A stretch of DNA of 64,000 nucleotides, taken from NCBI GenBank assembly GCA_017161075.1, contig CP046174.1:3410001-3474000 (forward strand). The letters run 5' to 3'. The position numbers and the translations under genes were made by a program. Below the pieces are notes generated by a model that was not told the origin of the DNA, made no database searches, and saw only the letters and a program-made list of their open reading frames with translations. The stretch comes from Erysipelotrichaceae bacterium 66202529. GTDB lineage: Bacteria > Bacillota_I > Bacilli_A > Erysipelotrichales > Erysipelotrichaceae. The number at the start of each line of letters is the position of its first letter. Within the stretch, counting starts at the first letter, position 1. Positions 54,958 through 63,778 of the stretch are shown one piece after another.

Positions 54958-56247
54958 CTACCCTTCTGTGATTTCATCATAGAAATCGTAGAATTTTAAC
55001 AGCCGCATGAAGGTCAGACGCTGGCGGACATATGGACTCAGACGCTGTGTTGTCGCTTTCAATGCTTCATCCAGTGTCAGCTCCTGCATGGTTGTCAAAC
55101 CATGTACCTTTTTCATCCATCCAGTTATCGTTTCCGCATCCGGCAGCTCTGCCAGAATTGCCAGAATATCCGCTTCCTTTTCCTTCAGCTTAGCTCCCTG
55201 TATATCCTCCAGCAGATTCGGTGTGTTTTCCTTTAGAATCTCCTCCTGTAAAACAGGACTGATGATATGCGTTTTGATAAACTCCGTTTCCAGCTCCATA
55301 TGGTCTTTGACCTGATAGCCGTCTGCACGAAGCCTCTGTTCTGCTTTTTTATACACAGCTGTAGCCAGGCACAGTCCGACACCGACCTTTTCTCCGTGAT
55401 AGAAATCAATCGGCTTATTGATTGCGGACATCTCCCACAAATGCGACATATGATGCTCCGCACCGGATGCCGGGCGGGAGTTTCCAATCATCTGCATTGC
55501 AATGCCGCTCAGCAGCAATCCATACATCAAATTTTCATAAGCGGCTAAATCTCCGCTTTGGATACCTTCCAGATTATCACACAAATCCTTTAGCACCTTG
55601 TATTCCATATCTACAACGGTATCGCAGATATATTCCCCGGTAACTGCATGTGCGATTTTCCAGTCACACAGCGCTGTAAATTTTCCCAGCAAATCACCGA
55701 CACCGCTTGCCGTTAAACGAAGCGGCGCTTTTGAAAAGATTTCACTGTCTGCCAGCACAAAGCGGGGTGATACCGCCGTAAAGCTTTTCTTGAAGCCGTG
55801 CCATGTCATCGCGGCAACAGTGGAAACGTAGCCGTCTACACTTGCGGCAGTTGGAATACTCAGAAACGGAAGCTTTTTCTCATAGGCATGATACCGGGTA
55901 ATATCATGAATCGTTCCGGAGCCTGCCGCAATAAGGAAGTCAATCCCCTCATAGCGGTCCAGCTGCTTCTGTGCAGCCTCCACTCCATGCTCATCCGCAT
56001 GCAGATGTTCAGAATTCAGCTGTATGGTTATGATACCCGGAAGCAACTCCTCCACAAGCTTTCCGGCAGCCGCATACGTATGATCGTCACACAGCATAGC
56101 GATTCTCTTGTATTCACTATAATAATTCTTCATGATGGAAGGAAGGCGCTGAATGGCGCCCTTCTCAATAATCATGTCATCTACAACAATTTCATGTGTT
56201 CTTCCGCAGGCACACGGCTTACGGAATTGCTCTACATCTATTTTCAT
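54958..56247 (-). CDS. AraM/EgsA-type polyol-phosphate dehydrogenase
   Basis: 429 residues. The N-terminal domain binds NAD(P) ([29 protein letters not shown]), with the metal ligands in the C-terminal part ([20 protein letters not shown]). The family contains glycerol-1-phosphate dehydrogenases, including AraM of Bacillus. Between a galactitol-type PTS and AraD, a more fitting role is oxidation of an imported pentitol phosphate to L-ribulose-5-phosphate; this is inference. It starts 3 bp after IIC. Confidence 0.9.
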   Translation of the reverse strand: MKIDVEQFRKPCACGRTHEIVVDDMIIEKGAIQRLPSIMKNYYSEYKRIAMLCDDHTYAAAGKLVEELLPGIITIQLNSEHLHADEHGVEAAQKQLDRYEGIDFLIAAGSGTIHDITRYHAYEKKLPFLSIPTAASVDGYVSTVAAMTWHGFKKSFTAVSPRFVLADSEIFSKAPLRLTASGVGDLLGKFTALCDWKIAHAVTGEYICDTVVDMEYKVLKDLCDNLEGIQSGDLAAYENLMYGLLLSGIAMQMIGNSRPASGAEHHMSHLWEMSAINKPIDFYHGEKVGVGLCLATAVYKKAEQRLRADGYQVKDHMELETEFIKTHIISPVLQEEILKENTPNLLEDIQGAKLKEKEADILAILAELPDAETITGWMKKVHGLTTMQELTLDEALKATTQRLSPYVRQRLTFMRLLKFYDFYDEITEG

Positions 56248-56250
56248 GCG

Positions 56251-57666
56251 CTACGCCTCCGCTTCTGCGTTTTTCAATGCCTGTGTTTCCAGATAATCCT
56301 CTACGGATTTCTGTTTCATGCGATATCCGGCATAGCAGACCACATATGCTACGACGGCAACACCGATCCATAACGGACTTCCGCTCAGGAACGCGAGGAA
56401 TATCAGCCCCATCAGCGGTTTTCCAAGAATATTAAAGCTGGTAATCATCGCTGCCCCTGCCGGAATTGCATAGCCTGCGCCCTTGGCAACCTCGGTAAAC
56501 AATGGTGCTGTATACGTACACATCAGTAAACCGATACTGAACCAGATAGCTCCGGTTACGATAACCTTTGCCATATTTCCATTGAATACGGCTACAAGAC
56601 CCTCTACCATATAAGGAATTGCGACCAGATCGACAACCGGCAGTGTCTGGTTACCAGGCAGGAAGAAGGCAATCAGTACCATGACCGGCATCAGCAGCAG
56701 ACCACAGGTCAGCGTTGCAGGCTCGCCATATCCGACAGCATCATTGACAGCGATATACCATTCACGATCTCCGGTATTCCCCATGAATTTACGGGCACCC
56801 TCGGTAATTGGTGCAAATGCCTGTGCAAAGAAGCCGGTAATTTTCGGGAAGATGGCCATAACCGCAGCTGTAGCGACAGCGGCAGTCAGCACAGAGCCCC
56901 AGCCTGCCATAGTACCAAGATTAGATAGATTCCCCAGAATACCGATAATACCGCCCAATATAAAGCCGATGGTCATCGGTTCCCCCATGAATCCGATTTT
57001 CTGCTGGATCGTCTGCGGATTCAGCTTCAGCTTATTAAACCCAATGGCATTCAAAATCGGATCGAAAACAATAGCAAAGATTCCAGGCTCAATGTTATGC
57101 ATCGCGATGATGGTACAGTTTGGATACTGATAATACGTAGACCAGCGCTTAGCCAGCATATCGGAAATCAGCAGGGAATACAGGTTCAGCAGCACCATAC
57201 ATGCGATTCCCAGCGCAAAGTTGTCTGTCGCAAAGATTACCATGGCTCCCCATACCATGTAGGAATAGTTGTTCCATAAATCAGACGGCTGGAAGCATTT
57301 TGTCCATTTGATCAGAAACAGCACCGTCTGTAATACGATACCAAGCCCAAGATAGATCATACCGGCACTTGTCGAGAATGCGACCAGACTGGTTGCCTGC
57401 CAGCCGACATCGAATACATTCAGGTTTACACCTGTGATATTGACCATGGCATCTGCCATATTCTTTACCAGCGGTGTGATGATCGGTGTAAATGCACCAA
57501 CCATCAGGGAAATTCCCTCCAGAGATACTCCGGCATATAAAGCGGAAAGGAAGGCCTTCTGCGGTTTAACACGGAAGAATAAGGCGATGATGCCGATGAT
57601 GATCGGGACGATAATCGCAGCCCCAAAGTTGTCGATCATCGATTTCAGAAATTCTAATATAACCAT
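56251..57666 (-). CDS. PTS EIIC permease, galactitol type
   Basis: 471 residues with about ten membrane helices, opening MVILEFLKSMIDNFGAAIIVPIIIGIIALFF, then KAFLSALYAGVSLEGISLMV. This fits the GatC family, which transports galactitol and some pentitols. The end is soluble and short. AAAGGAG precedes the ATG. Two partners lie upstream: IIA and IIB, separately encoded. Confidence 0.93.
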   Translation of the reverse strand: MVILEFLKSMIDNFGAAIIVPIIIGIIALFFRVKPQKAFLSALYAGVSLEGISLMVGAFTPIITPLVKNMADAMVNITGVNLNVFDVGWQATSLVAFSTSAGMIYLGLGIVLQTVLFLIKWTKCFQPSDLWNNYSYMVWGAMVIFATDNFALGIACMVLLNLYSLLISDMLAKRWSTYYQYPNCTIIAMHNIEPGIFAIVFDPILNAIGFNKLKLNPQTIQQKIGFMGEPMTIGFILGGIIGILGNLSNLGTMAGWGSVLTAAVATAAVMAIFPKITGFFAQAFAPITEGARKFMGNTGDREWYIAVNDAVGYGEPATLTCGLLLMPVMVLIAFFLPGNQTLPVVDLVAIPYMVEGLVAVFNGNMAKVIVTGAIWFSIGLLMCTYTAPLFTEVAKGAGYAIPAGAAMITSFNILGKPLMGLIFLAFLSGSPLWIGVAVVAYVVCYAGYRMKQKSVEDYLETQALKNAEAEA

Positions 57667-57718
57667 ACGTAATCTCTCCTTTATAATTTATACTGTTGTG
57701 TACTGCAAAGTCTGATGC

Positions 57719-58021
57719 TTATTTCCCTATTGACTGCAGTGCCTTTAGGAAGTCCTCAAAGAATTTGTCTTCTCCCATCCCTGTAATGCAGGCAAAGGCA
57801 TTGACGCAGGGAATCCCGTAATCTCCCCTAGGAAGCGGGGAGGTGTGTGCGATAATATCAAAGCGTTTTGACTGTGCCAGATTTAAAGCCTCGGTTGGCT
57901 TTGCCTCGGTAGCACTTACCTGATAGCCATGTTCTGACAGGCGATCCTTCAGCTTTGCGGCCACCATGCTGCTGGTGACAGTTCCTGAACCACAGATTGA
58001 TAGAATGTTTACTGATTTCAT
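57719..58021 (-). CDS. PTS EIIB component, galactitol type
   Basis: 100 residues with the phospho-cysteine in ILSICGSGTVTSSMVAAKL. It overlaps the IIA gene by 4 bp (ATGA), with GGAGG inside the IIA end, indicating translational coupling. It receives phosphate from IIA and delivers it to the sugar in IIC. Confidence 0.93.
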   Translation of the reverse strand: MKSVNILSICGSGTVTSSMVAAKLKDRLSEHGYQVSATEAKPTEALNLAQSKRFDIIAHTSPLPRGDYGIPCVNAFACITGMGEDKFFEDFLKALQSIGK

Positions 58022-58500
58022 AAGTTTTCTCCTCCTATTTCTATTTCCTTCTGTTTTACTATATCTATGACCTCGTCAGCACTGGAAGCCTGGTAAATCT
58101 TCTCCAGTACGGCGCTGTCCTGTATGATACGCAGAATCTGCTGCAGCTTCTTTATGTGGTTTTTGGGATCCGCAATCGCCAGCATGAAGACAACCTTCAC
58201 CGCCACCTGTGTATCATCACTGCCCATTTGAATGAACGTTACCGGCTGTTTTAATGTCATGATTCCTTCGGTTTCATGCAGTACATAGCCGGCATCCGTA
58301 TGCGGTATTGCGACACCGAATCCATTGATATCCAATCCGGTTGGAAACTGTGCTTCTCTTTGTTTCAGGGCCTTCACATAATCGCTTCTGCTGTAGCCCT
58401 CCTTTACAAAGCAGCCACCCAGCTGATCAAAAATATCATTGGCATGCTGTGCATCTGCCTGTAGGTGAATCAAATTTTTATCTAAGTCTTCCCAAATCAT
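58018..58500 (-). CDS. PTS EIIA component, galactitol/fructose type
   Basis: 160 residues from the ATG at 58498-58500, which is 7 nt from AGGAG; the ATG two codons earlier is too near. The active histidine is in GVAIPHTDAGYV. The rest is the PTS_EIIA_2 fold with KPVTFIQMG-like KQPVTFIQMGSDD and VFMLAIADPKNH. First gene of the operon; a cre site lies 80 bp upstream. Confidence 0.92.
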   Translation of the reverse strand: MIWEDLDKNLIHLQADAQHANDIFDQLGGCFVKEGYSRSDYVKALKQREAQFPTGLDINGFGVAIPHTDAGYVLHETEGIMTLKQPVTFIQMGSDDTQVAVKVVFMLAIADPKNHIKKLQQILRIIQDSAVLEKIYQASSADEVIDIVKQKEIEIGGENL

Positions 58501-58581
58501 TTCCATACTCCTTTTTGTTGATCATGAGGAATGCTGTTCCCCTCATGTATCGCGCTGTTTCTATCCACCTACAGTGTAATG

Positions 58582-58596
58582 CAAAAAGCGCTTTCA
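58582..58596 (-). promoter_or_regulatory. Catabolite-responsive element (cre) candidate
   Basis: On the minus strand TGAAAGCGCTTTTTG contains the palindrome AAAGCGCTTT and fits the CcpA consensus except for the final CA. It precedes the galactitol-type PTS operon. No convincing -35/-10 pair was found beside it. Confidence 0.55.
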
Positions 58597-58715
58597 TAAA
58601 AGAGTAAAAGACTGCGCAGAGGTTTGCAGAGTTTTAAACAGTGGAATTGTTTGCAAAAGCGCATAAGGTGAATTGTACCATAGCATAAGATTTTTCAAAA
58701 GCTGTCCTGCATTCG

Positions 58716-58763
58716 AAAAAGGAAGCCTCTTTCATTGACGACTGCAATGATTTTAAAGCTTCC
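58716..58763 (-). terminator. Terminator between the response regulator and the PTS operon
   Basis: On the minus strand GGAAGC and GCTTCC pair, with an inner CATTG/CAATG stem, and TTTTT follows. It separates the LytTR regulator gene from the PTS genes. Confidence 0.8.
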
Positions 58764-58854
58764 CTTATTTATAATATTTATTGGTAATTTCAGCATGCAG
58801 GCTCTTTTGAGCATTAGCATCTGCTTGTATTATTTCTTATATATGAACAGCTGC

Positions 58855-59547
58855 TTACATCATGGTATGATAATATTTCCAGTATTTCTCCTTAAATTCC
58901 TTCCGTTTCAGCAGACTTACACGAACAGCCTCATCCTTCAGCTGCAGGGTATGCTCTGCCTCATAGTAATAGCCGCAGGATGGATTGATTAACAGATTCT
59001 TCTTCGGACAGACAAAGCAATCATCGTATATGCGCTGAAAATCCTCCATTGACATATCACAGGTATAGACCTGATCCCCCATGTCCAGACAGAGCTGCTT
59101 TTTCACAACGCTGACCTTATGGATTTTATAAATCGGTATGGCGATGCTTGTGTTCCCTGCTTTGACATGGATGCGCATATTGACATAGTTCAGGCGGCGT
59201 TCCAGACGCTGAAGCAGCGGGGACAGCTCCTGATCCATCTTCGATTTTGGAAGAAAGGCAAATGCGGAGAACTGCTGGGTGCGCTCAATAGCAAAATTAT
59301 CCAGTGAGGACATGAGAATAATGATTGCATCCGGATTTTTTTTATAAATCATATTTCCGATTTCAATACCGGAGTGAACCGGCATCATCATATCGCTGAG
59401 ATAGGCATCATAGGTACCCTTGCATGCATAGCTTGCATCATTGGCGATATCTGCCTGAAAGGCAGGATGCAGGGCTTCTATCTTCTTTTTGATTACCTGT
59501 GCCTGTTCTCTGCTGTCATCAATTATCAGTATGGTATATTGTTTCAT
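58855..59547 (-). CDS. LytTR family response regulator
   Basis: 230 residues from the ATG at 59545-59547 (GGGAGG before it). Receiver domain at 1-120 with the acidic pair IIDD, phospho-acceptor in YDAYLSDMMMP, and Lys in FAFLPKSK. The C-terminal half (from about 135) is a LytTR DNA-binding domain: IRVHVKAGNTSIAIPIYKIHKVSV-like stretch and YYYEAEHTLQLKDEAVRVSLLKR. No histidine kinase is adjacent, so it is an orphan. It is separated from the PTS genes by a terminator; a link is not shown. Confidence 0.9.
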   Translation of the reverse strand: MKQYTILIIDDSREQAQVIKKKIEALHPAFQADIANDASYACKGTYDAYLSDMMMPVHSGIEIGNMIYKKNPDAIIILMSSLDNFAIERTQQFSAFAFLPKSKMDQELSPLLQRLERRLNYVNMRIHVKAGNTSIAIPIYKIHKVSVVKKQLCLDMGDQVYTCDMSMEDFQRIYDDCFVCPKKNLLINPSCGYYYEAEHTLQLKDEAVRVSLLKRKEFKEKYWKYYHTMM

Positions 59548-59990
59548 AGGATCCTCCCTGTGGCATGGCGTGTTGCCTTGTGTTTTGATACCGTGTATAT
59601 GGTAAAGCACACAGGATAGAGGGGAACTTCCTTTATAGATACATTCAGGTATGATTTCTATCCTTCGTGCGTTATATATACAATAGCATAATCGAAAAAA
59701 AAAGAAAGGATTCTGGGACAAGCGGTATGCTACAGGTATCATTCGGTCATTTTGAGATAAAAAATTTTCTGTAACGTGGCTCTGTTTGTATAACGAAAGA
59801 AAAAAACAGGAAATGCTGCAGCACAAGCTAATTCCCTGTTTCTAAATGATTGTGTATATATGTGTTATCTTTATTCATAGCTTATCACTTATTGTTTTTT
59901 AATCACTCTTTCGCAATGAGCTATCCATCCTGACTTTCTTTACAAAAAACAGACCTTATGATGATCAACAGGCTTTTAACACACACATTG
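59548..59990. other. Gene-free stretch
   Basis: AT-rich. A TATATATAAC-like box near 59670 on the minus strand might serve the response regulator. No gene seen. Confidence 0.4.
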
Positions 59991-60467
59991 TCATTTGCTT
60001 GTCTTGTCATACTGTAAATCATTCGTCTGTAGATATCCTGTTGATACGCCAATCCAGGTAACAAAATAGAGTAAGATAAATGGAAGCAGGATCAAAAATA
60101 TGCAGAAAGAAAGCTTTATAGGGTAAGCATACATTAAAACGAGTACAAACGGATACCAGATGAAGCTGTTCAGCAACTCAAATTTTCGTATATGCCCTCG
60201 ATACCGTTGCACAGCCTCAGAAAATGTAATCCATCCCTTTTTTGTCTTTATCGTCTGCCTTTTAATATTCCCCTTCAGAATAAGGTGTGTGATGTAAATA
60301 GTATTCATTTCGATACCATGCTGTCCTTTCCCCTGTTTCATGATTTCGCTCAATTCATGCAGGTAGCTTTTTGCTTTTTCGGGATACGTATCCAGTATAT
60401 AAAGTCGCTGTAATGCAGATATCGTCGTACTAATAGTAATTGATTTATCGAATTTGAGATAAAACAC
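59991..60467 (-). CDS. Small membrane protein, third gene of the matrixin cluster
   Basis: 158 residues. The N-terminal half is soluble and helical (TISALQRLYILDTYPEKAKSYLHELSEIMKQ). Two membrane helices follow (FIWYPFVLVLMYAYPIK; FCIFLILLPFILLYFVTW). The GTG start overlaps the lipoprotein gene by 23 bp and has no clear ribosome site, so it would depend on coupling. Not recognised. Confidence 0.6.
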   Translation of the reverse strand: MFYLKFDKSITISTTISALQRLYILDTYPEKAKSYLHELSEIMKQGKGQHGIEMNTIYITHLILKGNIKRQTIKTKKGWITFSEAVQRYRGHIRKFELLNSFIWYPFVLVLMYAYPIKLSFCIFLILLPFILLYFVTWIGVSTGYLQTNDLQYDKTSK

Positions 60468-61185
60468 TGTCTAAGGATTCAAACACCTGTGTATCATAGT
60501 TCTTTAACTTAATTTCATCCTTTTTGAAGTCACGTTGTCTAATTGTTCGTGTTTGCGGTATCTGCGCTTCTCTTGTACAATTATTTAATCCTAGAATTTC
60601 ATAACGGTCTTCTTCTTTAACATAATTCAGTAGCAGCAGATATGTTTTTCCTTCTTCCAGCATTACATCATTTTCTAAATTTGTATTAACATAAATATTA
60701 GCAGGATCCTCACCGCCATTTTTCTTTCTCAGATATTCGTGTTTTTTAACAGCCTCAGGGTCACTTGCCTGCTCGATTTGTGCCTGTGTGAGAATTCCTC
60801 CCTGCTTCAATGTTTTCAATGTTTTCCCATTCATATCCTCACCTTTATAGGTTTGTTGAACAAGAATTGTACTAAAGGTAAAGCCAAGCTCATCCGTTAT
60901 TCCGCTTGCTAATACAGTTTTAGCTTCATCAATCGAGATTACAGTAGCTAAGACGACTAAATCAGCATCTTCTGACCATTCACCTATTGTTTTACTTATG
61001 GTTTCTGCAGTAATAGATGAGGCTTCTCCCGCCTTTTTTTTCATATCCTTTGTAATATAGGTAGACGCTGTATATGTTTCTTCTGATACATTTTTATTGT
61101 TTTTAGGTGTGCTTTCTTTTTCTGTTATTGTACTGCATCCAGTAAGAAGCAGGGCAGTCAGTATAAAGCAAAATGTTTTTTTCAT
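60445..61185 (-). CDS. Lipoprotein, second gene of the matrixin cluster
   Basis: 246 residues. A lipobox signal (FILTALLLTGCSTITEKES) puts the mature protein on the outer face of the membrane via Cys. A linker rich in Ser/Thr/Lys is followed by a beta domain (DLVVLATVISIDEAKTVLASG, TILVQQTYKGEDMNGKTLK, TYLLLLNYVKEEDRYEILG). No family is recognised. GGAGG lies 9 nt before the ATG. Co-transcribed with the protease 15 bp upstream, it may inhibit, dock or be cut by that enzyme. Confidence 0.75.
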   Translation of the reverse strand: MKKTFCFILTALLLTGCSTITEKESTPKNNKNVSEETYTASTYITKDMKKKAGEASSITAETISKTIGEWSEDADLVVLATVISIDEAKTVLASGITDELGFTFSTILVQQTYKGEDMNGKTLKTLKQGGILTQAQIEQASDPEAVKKHEYLRKKNGGEDPANIYVNTNLENDVMLEEGKTYLLLLNYVKEEDRYEILGLNNCTREAQIPQTRTIRQRDFKKDEIKLKNYDTQVFESLDSVLSQIR

Positions 61186-61200
61186 TCGTTTAGCCCTCCA

Positions 61201-61773
61201 TCATTTATATAAGTAATTTATTATATCATTTTCTTGTTTAGCAGGTGTTATTCTAGTTCTGCTGGTATCATGCCACATCAGCCTCGCCTTTGAAGTTTCT
61301 GTATGAGCAAGTCCAAAAGCATGCCCCATTTCATGTGCAATGGTTCCCTTATTATCATTTGTCGGTACTGAAGTCTTTAAAATTATCTCTGTATAAAAAT
61401 AATTTTTTGAAGGCCCTTTTCCTAATGGGCTTAACCTGTTACCATTATCATCATAGTAAGCTGTATAACCAAGTACCTTGCCTTTAATAACACTATCCGA
61501 TGATTTTGCATAGAAATCCATATGTGTCGCATAATTACTTGATACCTCAGTCATATAAATTTTGTTATCATATCCAGTATACATCCAATTTTGTGCACGT
61601 GTACGAATGGATGCTTTATATTTCGATGCTGAACTAGAAACCCAGAAGCAGGTGTTTCCTACCCCACGTGTAAATTTAGCATTGTTTGGAAATCTATTCT
61701 CAACTGCTTTGATACTTGCTCCAAACAAACAAAACAAGACCATAATGATTACAAAATGACTTAATTTTTTCAT
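61201..61773 (-). CDS. Secreted matrixin-type metalloprotease
   Basis: 190 residues from the ATG at 61771-61773 (GGAGG 8 nt upstream). A signal peptide (LSHFVIIMVLFCLFGASIKA) precedes a catalytic domain with the metzincin zinc site HEMGHAFGLAHTE and, ten residues on, the Met-turn RLMWHD. It is smaller than most matrixins and has no propeptide cysteine switch or C-terminal binding domain. Exported to the cell surface or medium, it could cut host or bacterial proteins. First gene of a three-gene operon. Confidence 0.9.
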   Translation of the reverse strand: MKKLSHFVIIMVLFCLFGASIKAVENRFPNNAKFTRGVGNTCFWVSSSASKYKASIRTRAQNWMYTGYDNKIYMTEVSSNYATHMDFYAKSSDSVIKGKVLGYTAYYDDNGNRLSPLGKGPSKNYFYTEIILKTSVPTNDNKGTIAHEMGHAFGLAHTETSKARLMWHDTSRTRITPAKQENDIINYLYK

Positions 61774-61921
61774 CACCATTTCCTCCATGAATTACTTTTT
61801 TAACGAACAAACGTTTGTATACTTATATCATATGATTACTTCCTATTAGGAACACTGTAAATACAAGGCTTTTCGGAGCCTACAAATCAGAAAAAATAAT
61901 ATTTGATCTATCACATTACGC

Positions 61922-61958
61922 AAAAAGCCGTCCGGCATGAAAAACGGGCGGCTTTTTT
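61922..61958. terminator. Terminator-like hairpin at the element edge
   Basis: AAAAAGCCGtCCG and CGGgCGGCTTTTT pair over 12 bp with one mismatch, with A before and T after; active in either direction. Confidence 0.8.
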
Positions 61959-62046
61959 GCGTGGATAGACGGAAAGGAGGCACAAAAATAACTACAAAAT
62001 TTTAGCGTTCAAATTTGTGCAACTTTAACGAAAAGGAGGATCGTAA

Positions 62047-63495
62047 ATGGCCGATGAAAAACTGAACACAGGCCCTGCGGAGAATACTTCCCCGGAGGGC
62101 GCCGGGCCTATCACCACACCCGAACAGGCCGCAGCGTCTGAGCCCCGGCGGGAACAGACCGGGCCTACCATACCTGAGCCCGGCGATGTGGTTGTGTCCT
62201 TTGACAAAATCAATGAGCTTATGGCGGAAAAGAGGCAGAACGCCCGCGCCGAAGTCGAAAAGGCGGAAACGCCCGAAACGCCGGAGGCGGCAGCCCCCGG
62301 AGAAACACCGCAGCCCGCCAATACGGAGGAGCCGAAAAAGTCGCGCCGTGGCCGTCCGCCGAAAGCGGAAAAGGCTGCGACTGAAAATCAGAAAGCGGAG
62401 AAATCGGCTGGGGCCCGCAAGGGCCGCCCACCCAAGGCGGATAAGGCGGCCCCTGACAAGCCCAAGCCGTCCAAACGAGACAAAGTGTCCCGAAGCGATG
62501 GAAAGGCCCCGGATGCCAAGGAGCCCATTAAGCCCGCACAGGATACGGCACTGAAGGAAACTGCTGCTGTGGAACAGACGGCTCCCGAGCCGACTACACC
62601 GCCCCGCCCGGTTGAGGAAGGCAAGCTGGTTTATCTGAAACTTTCCGAGGTTCATCCGTTTCACACATTCCGTCCGCACCCCTTTAAGGTACGGGACGAT
62701 GTGAAGATGCAGGAAATCGTGGCTTCTATCCGCGTAAACGGTGTAATGGTTCCCGGTCTTGCCCGCCCGGAGAAAGACGGAAACGGCTATGAAATTGTAG
62801 CGGGCCATCGCCGTACCCACGGCAGTGAACTGGCGGGGCTGAAGGAAATGCCCTTTATTGTCCGTGAAATGACCGACCACGAAGCGGTGCAGGCCATGAA
62901 GGACAGCAACAAGCAGCGTGACGGGATGCTCCCCAGTGAATTGGCCGCGCTGCTGGAACTTGAGGTTGAGGACATTAAGCATCAGGGCGGGCGGCTGAAA
63001 GGCGTTGCGGAAGGCGATGTTGGAAAACGCTCGGTTGAGATTGTGGGCGAGGCGCATGAGATGAACTATAAAAAGGTCATGCGCTACTTGCGACTCAACT
63101 CCCTTGTGCCGGAGCTTCTGGATAAGGTAGACGATAAAAAGATGGGCTTTATGCCTGCCGTGGAACTGTCCTACATCAAACCGAAAAATCAGAGGCTTAT
63201 TGCTGTTTCCATTGACGGGGAGCAGGCTTCGCCCTCGCTGGCCCAAGCTAAACGGCTCCGGGAGCTGGATAAGGAAGGCAAGCTCAACGGCGATGTCATT
63301 GACGGCATCTTATCAGAACAGAAAAAGGAGGATCGAGGCGTGATTATTTCTACTGCGGAACTGGAAAAGTATTTTGGCAAGGAGGTCACTCCCGCCAAAA
63401 TGAAAGAACAGATTATGTCCCTGCTGGATGACTGGAAAGAAAAACAGCCGCCGGAGCTGGCAAAAGCCCCGAAAAAGCAGGAACTTGACAAGTAA
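62047..63495 (+). CDS. ParB/RepB/Spo0J family partition-like protein with AT-hook-like N terminus
   Basis: 482 residues. The first 190 are low complexity, rich in Ala, Pro, Lys and Glu, with RRGRPPKAEKA and RKGRPPKADKA repeats that resemble AT-hook cores (RGRP). From about 195 the ParB domain follows: KLSEVHPFHTFRPHPFKV, EIVASIRVNGVMVPGLARP, IVAGHRRTHGSELAGL, DSNKQRDGMLPSELAALLE, then an HTH with NYKKVMRYLRLNSLVPELL. AAAAGGAGG precedes the ATG. Likely to bind element DNA for partition or regulation. The base composition is far more GC-rich than the host genes. Confidence 0.9.
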   Translation: MADEKLNTGPAENTSPEGAGPITTPEQAAASEPRREQTGPTIPEPGDVVVSFDKINELMAEKRQNARAEVEKAETPETPEAAAPGETPQPANTEEPKKSRRGRPPKAEKAATENQKAEKSAGARKGRPPKADKAAPDKPKPSKRDKVSRSDGKAPDAKEPIKPAQDTALKETAAVEQTAPEPTTPPRPVEEGKLVYLKLSEVHPFHTFRPHPFKVRDDVKMQEIVASIRVNGVMVPGLARPEKDGNGYEIVAGHRRTHGSELAGLKEMPFIVREMTDHEAVQAMKDSNKQRDGMLPSELAALLELEVEDIKHQGGRLKGVAEGDVGKRSVEIVGEAHEMNYKKVMRYLRLNSLVPELLDKVDDKKMGFMPAVELSYIKPKNQRLIAVSIDGEQASPSLAQAKRLRELDKEGKLNGDVIDGILSEQKKEDRGVIISTAELEKYFGKEVTPAKMKEQIMSLLDDWKEKQPPELAKAPKKQELDK

Positions 63496-63539
63496 CAACT
63501 TCGAGACACTTTGTCCCGAGGGCCCCGACCTCGCGCAGA

Positions 63540-63702
63540 GGCTCTGGTGGTATATATCCCCCGTCGCCGCCTGTTTTTTAGTACAGCCGGGAGTGGGCCG
63601 TCAAGGGTGCAGCGCACCGCCGTTTTCGGCGGCTCGCCCTTGACGGTCTGCCCCGGCTGTGCTATTTCCCCGGCAAGCGGCGGGGGTATATCCTTCAGAG
63701 CC
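63540..63702 (+). ncRNA. Long nested hairpin, possible structured RNA
   Basis: About 163 nt fold back on themselves. Outer stem GGCTCTG (63540) with CAGAGCC (63696); next, ATATCCCCCGTCGCCGC opposite GCGGCGGGGGTATAT; then AGTACAGCCGGG with CCCCGGCTGTGCT, and GGCCGTCAAGGG with GCCCTTGACGG; apex CCGCCG-TTTT-CGGCGG. It lies between ParB and the next gene. Confidence 0.6.
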
Positions 63703-63778
63703 GCCCCCTTTCCCAAGACTGGGAAAGGGCGTGGGGTTTGGGTTGAACTTTCTTATTAAAATATCGGAGGTATGAACG

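Noticed and set aside
62002..63246. 414-codon open frame on the minus strand opposite ParB
   Set aside because: It is antisense to a well-supported ParB frame in GC-rich DNA, where long shadow frames are common; no ribosome site or family.
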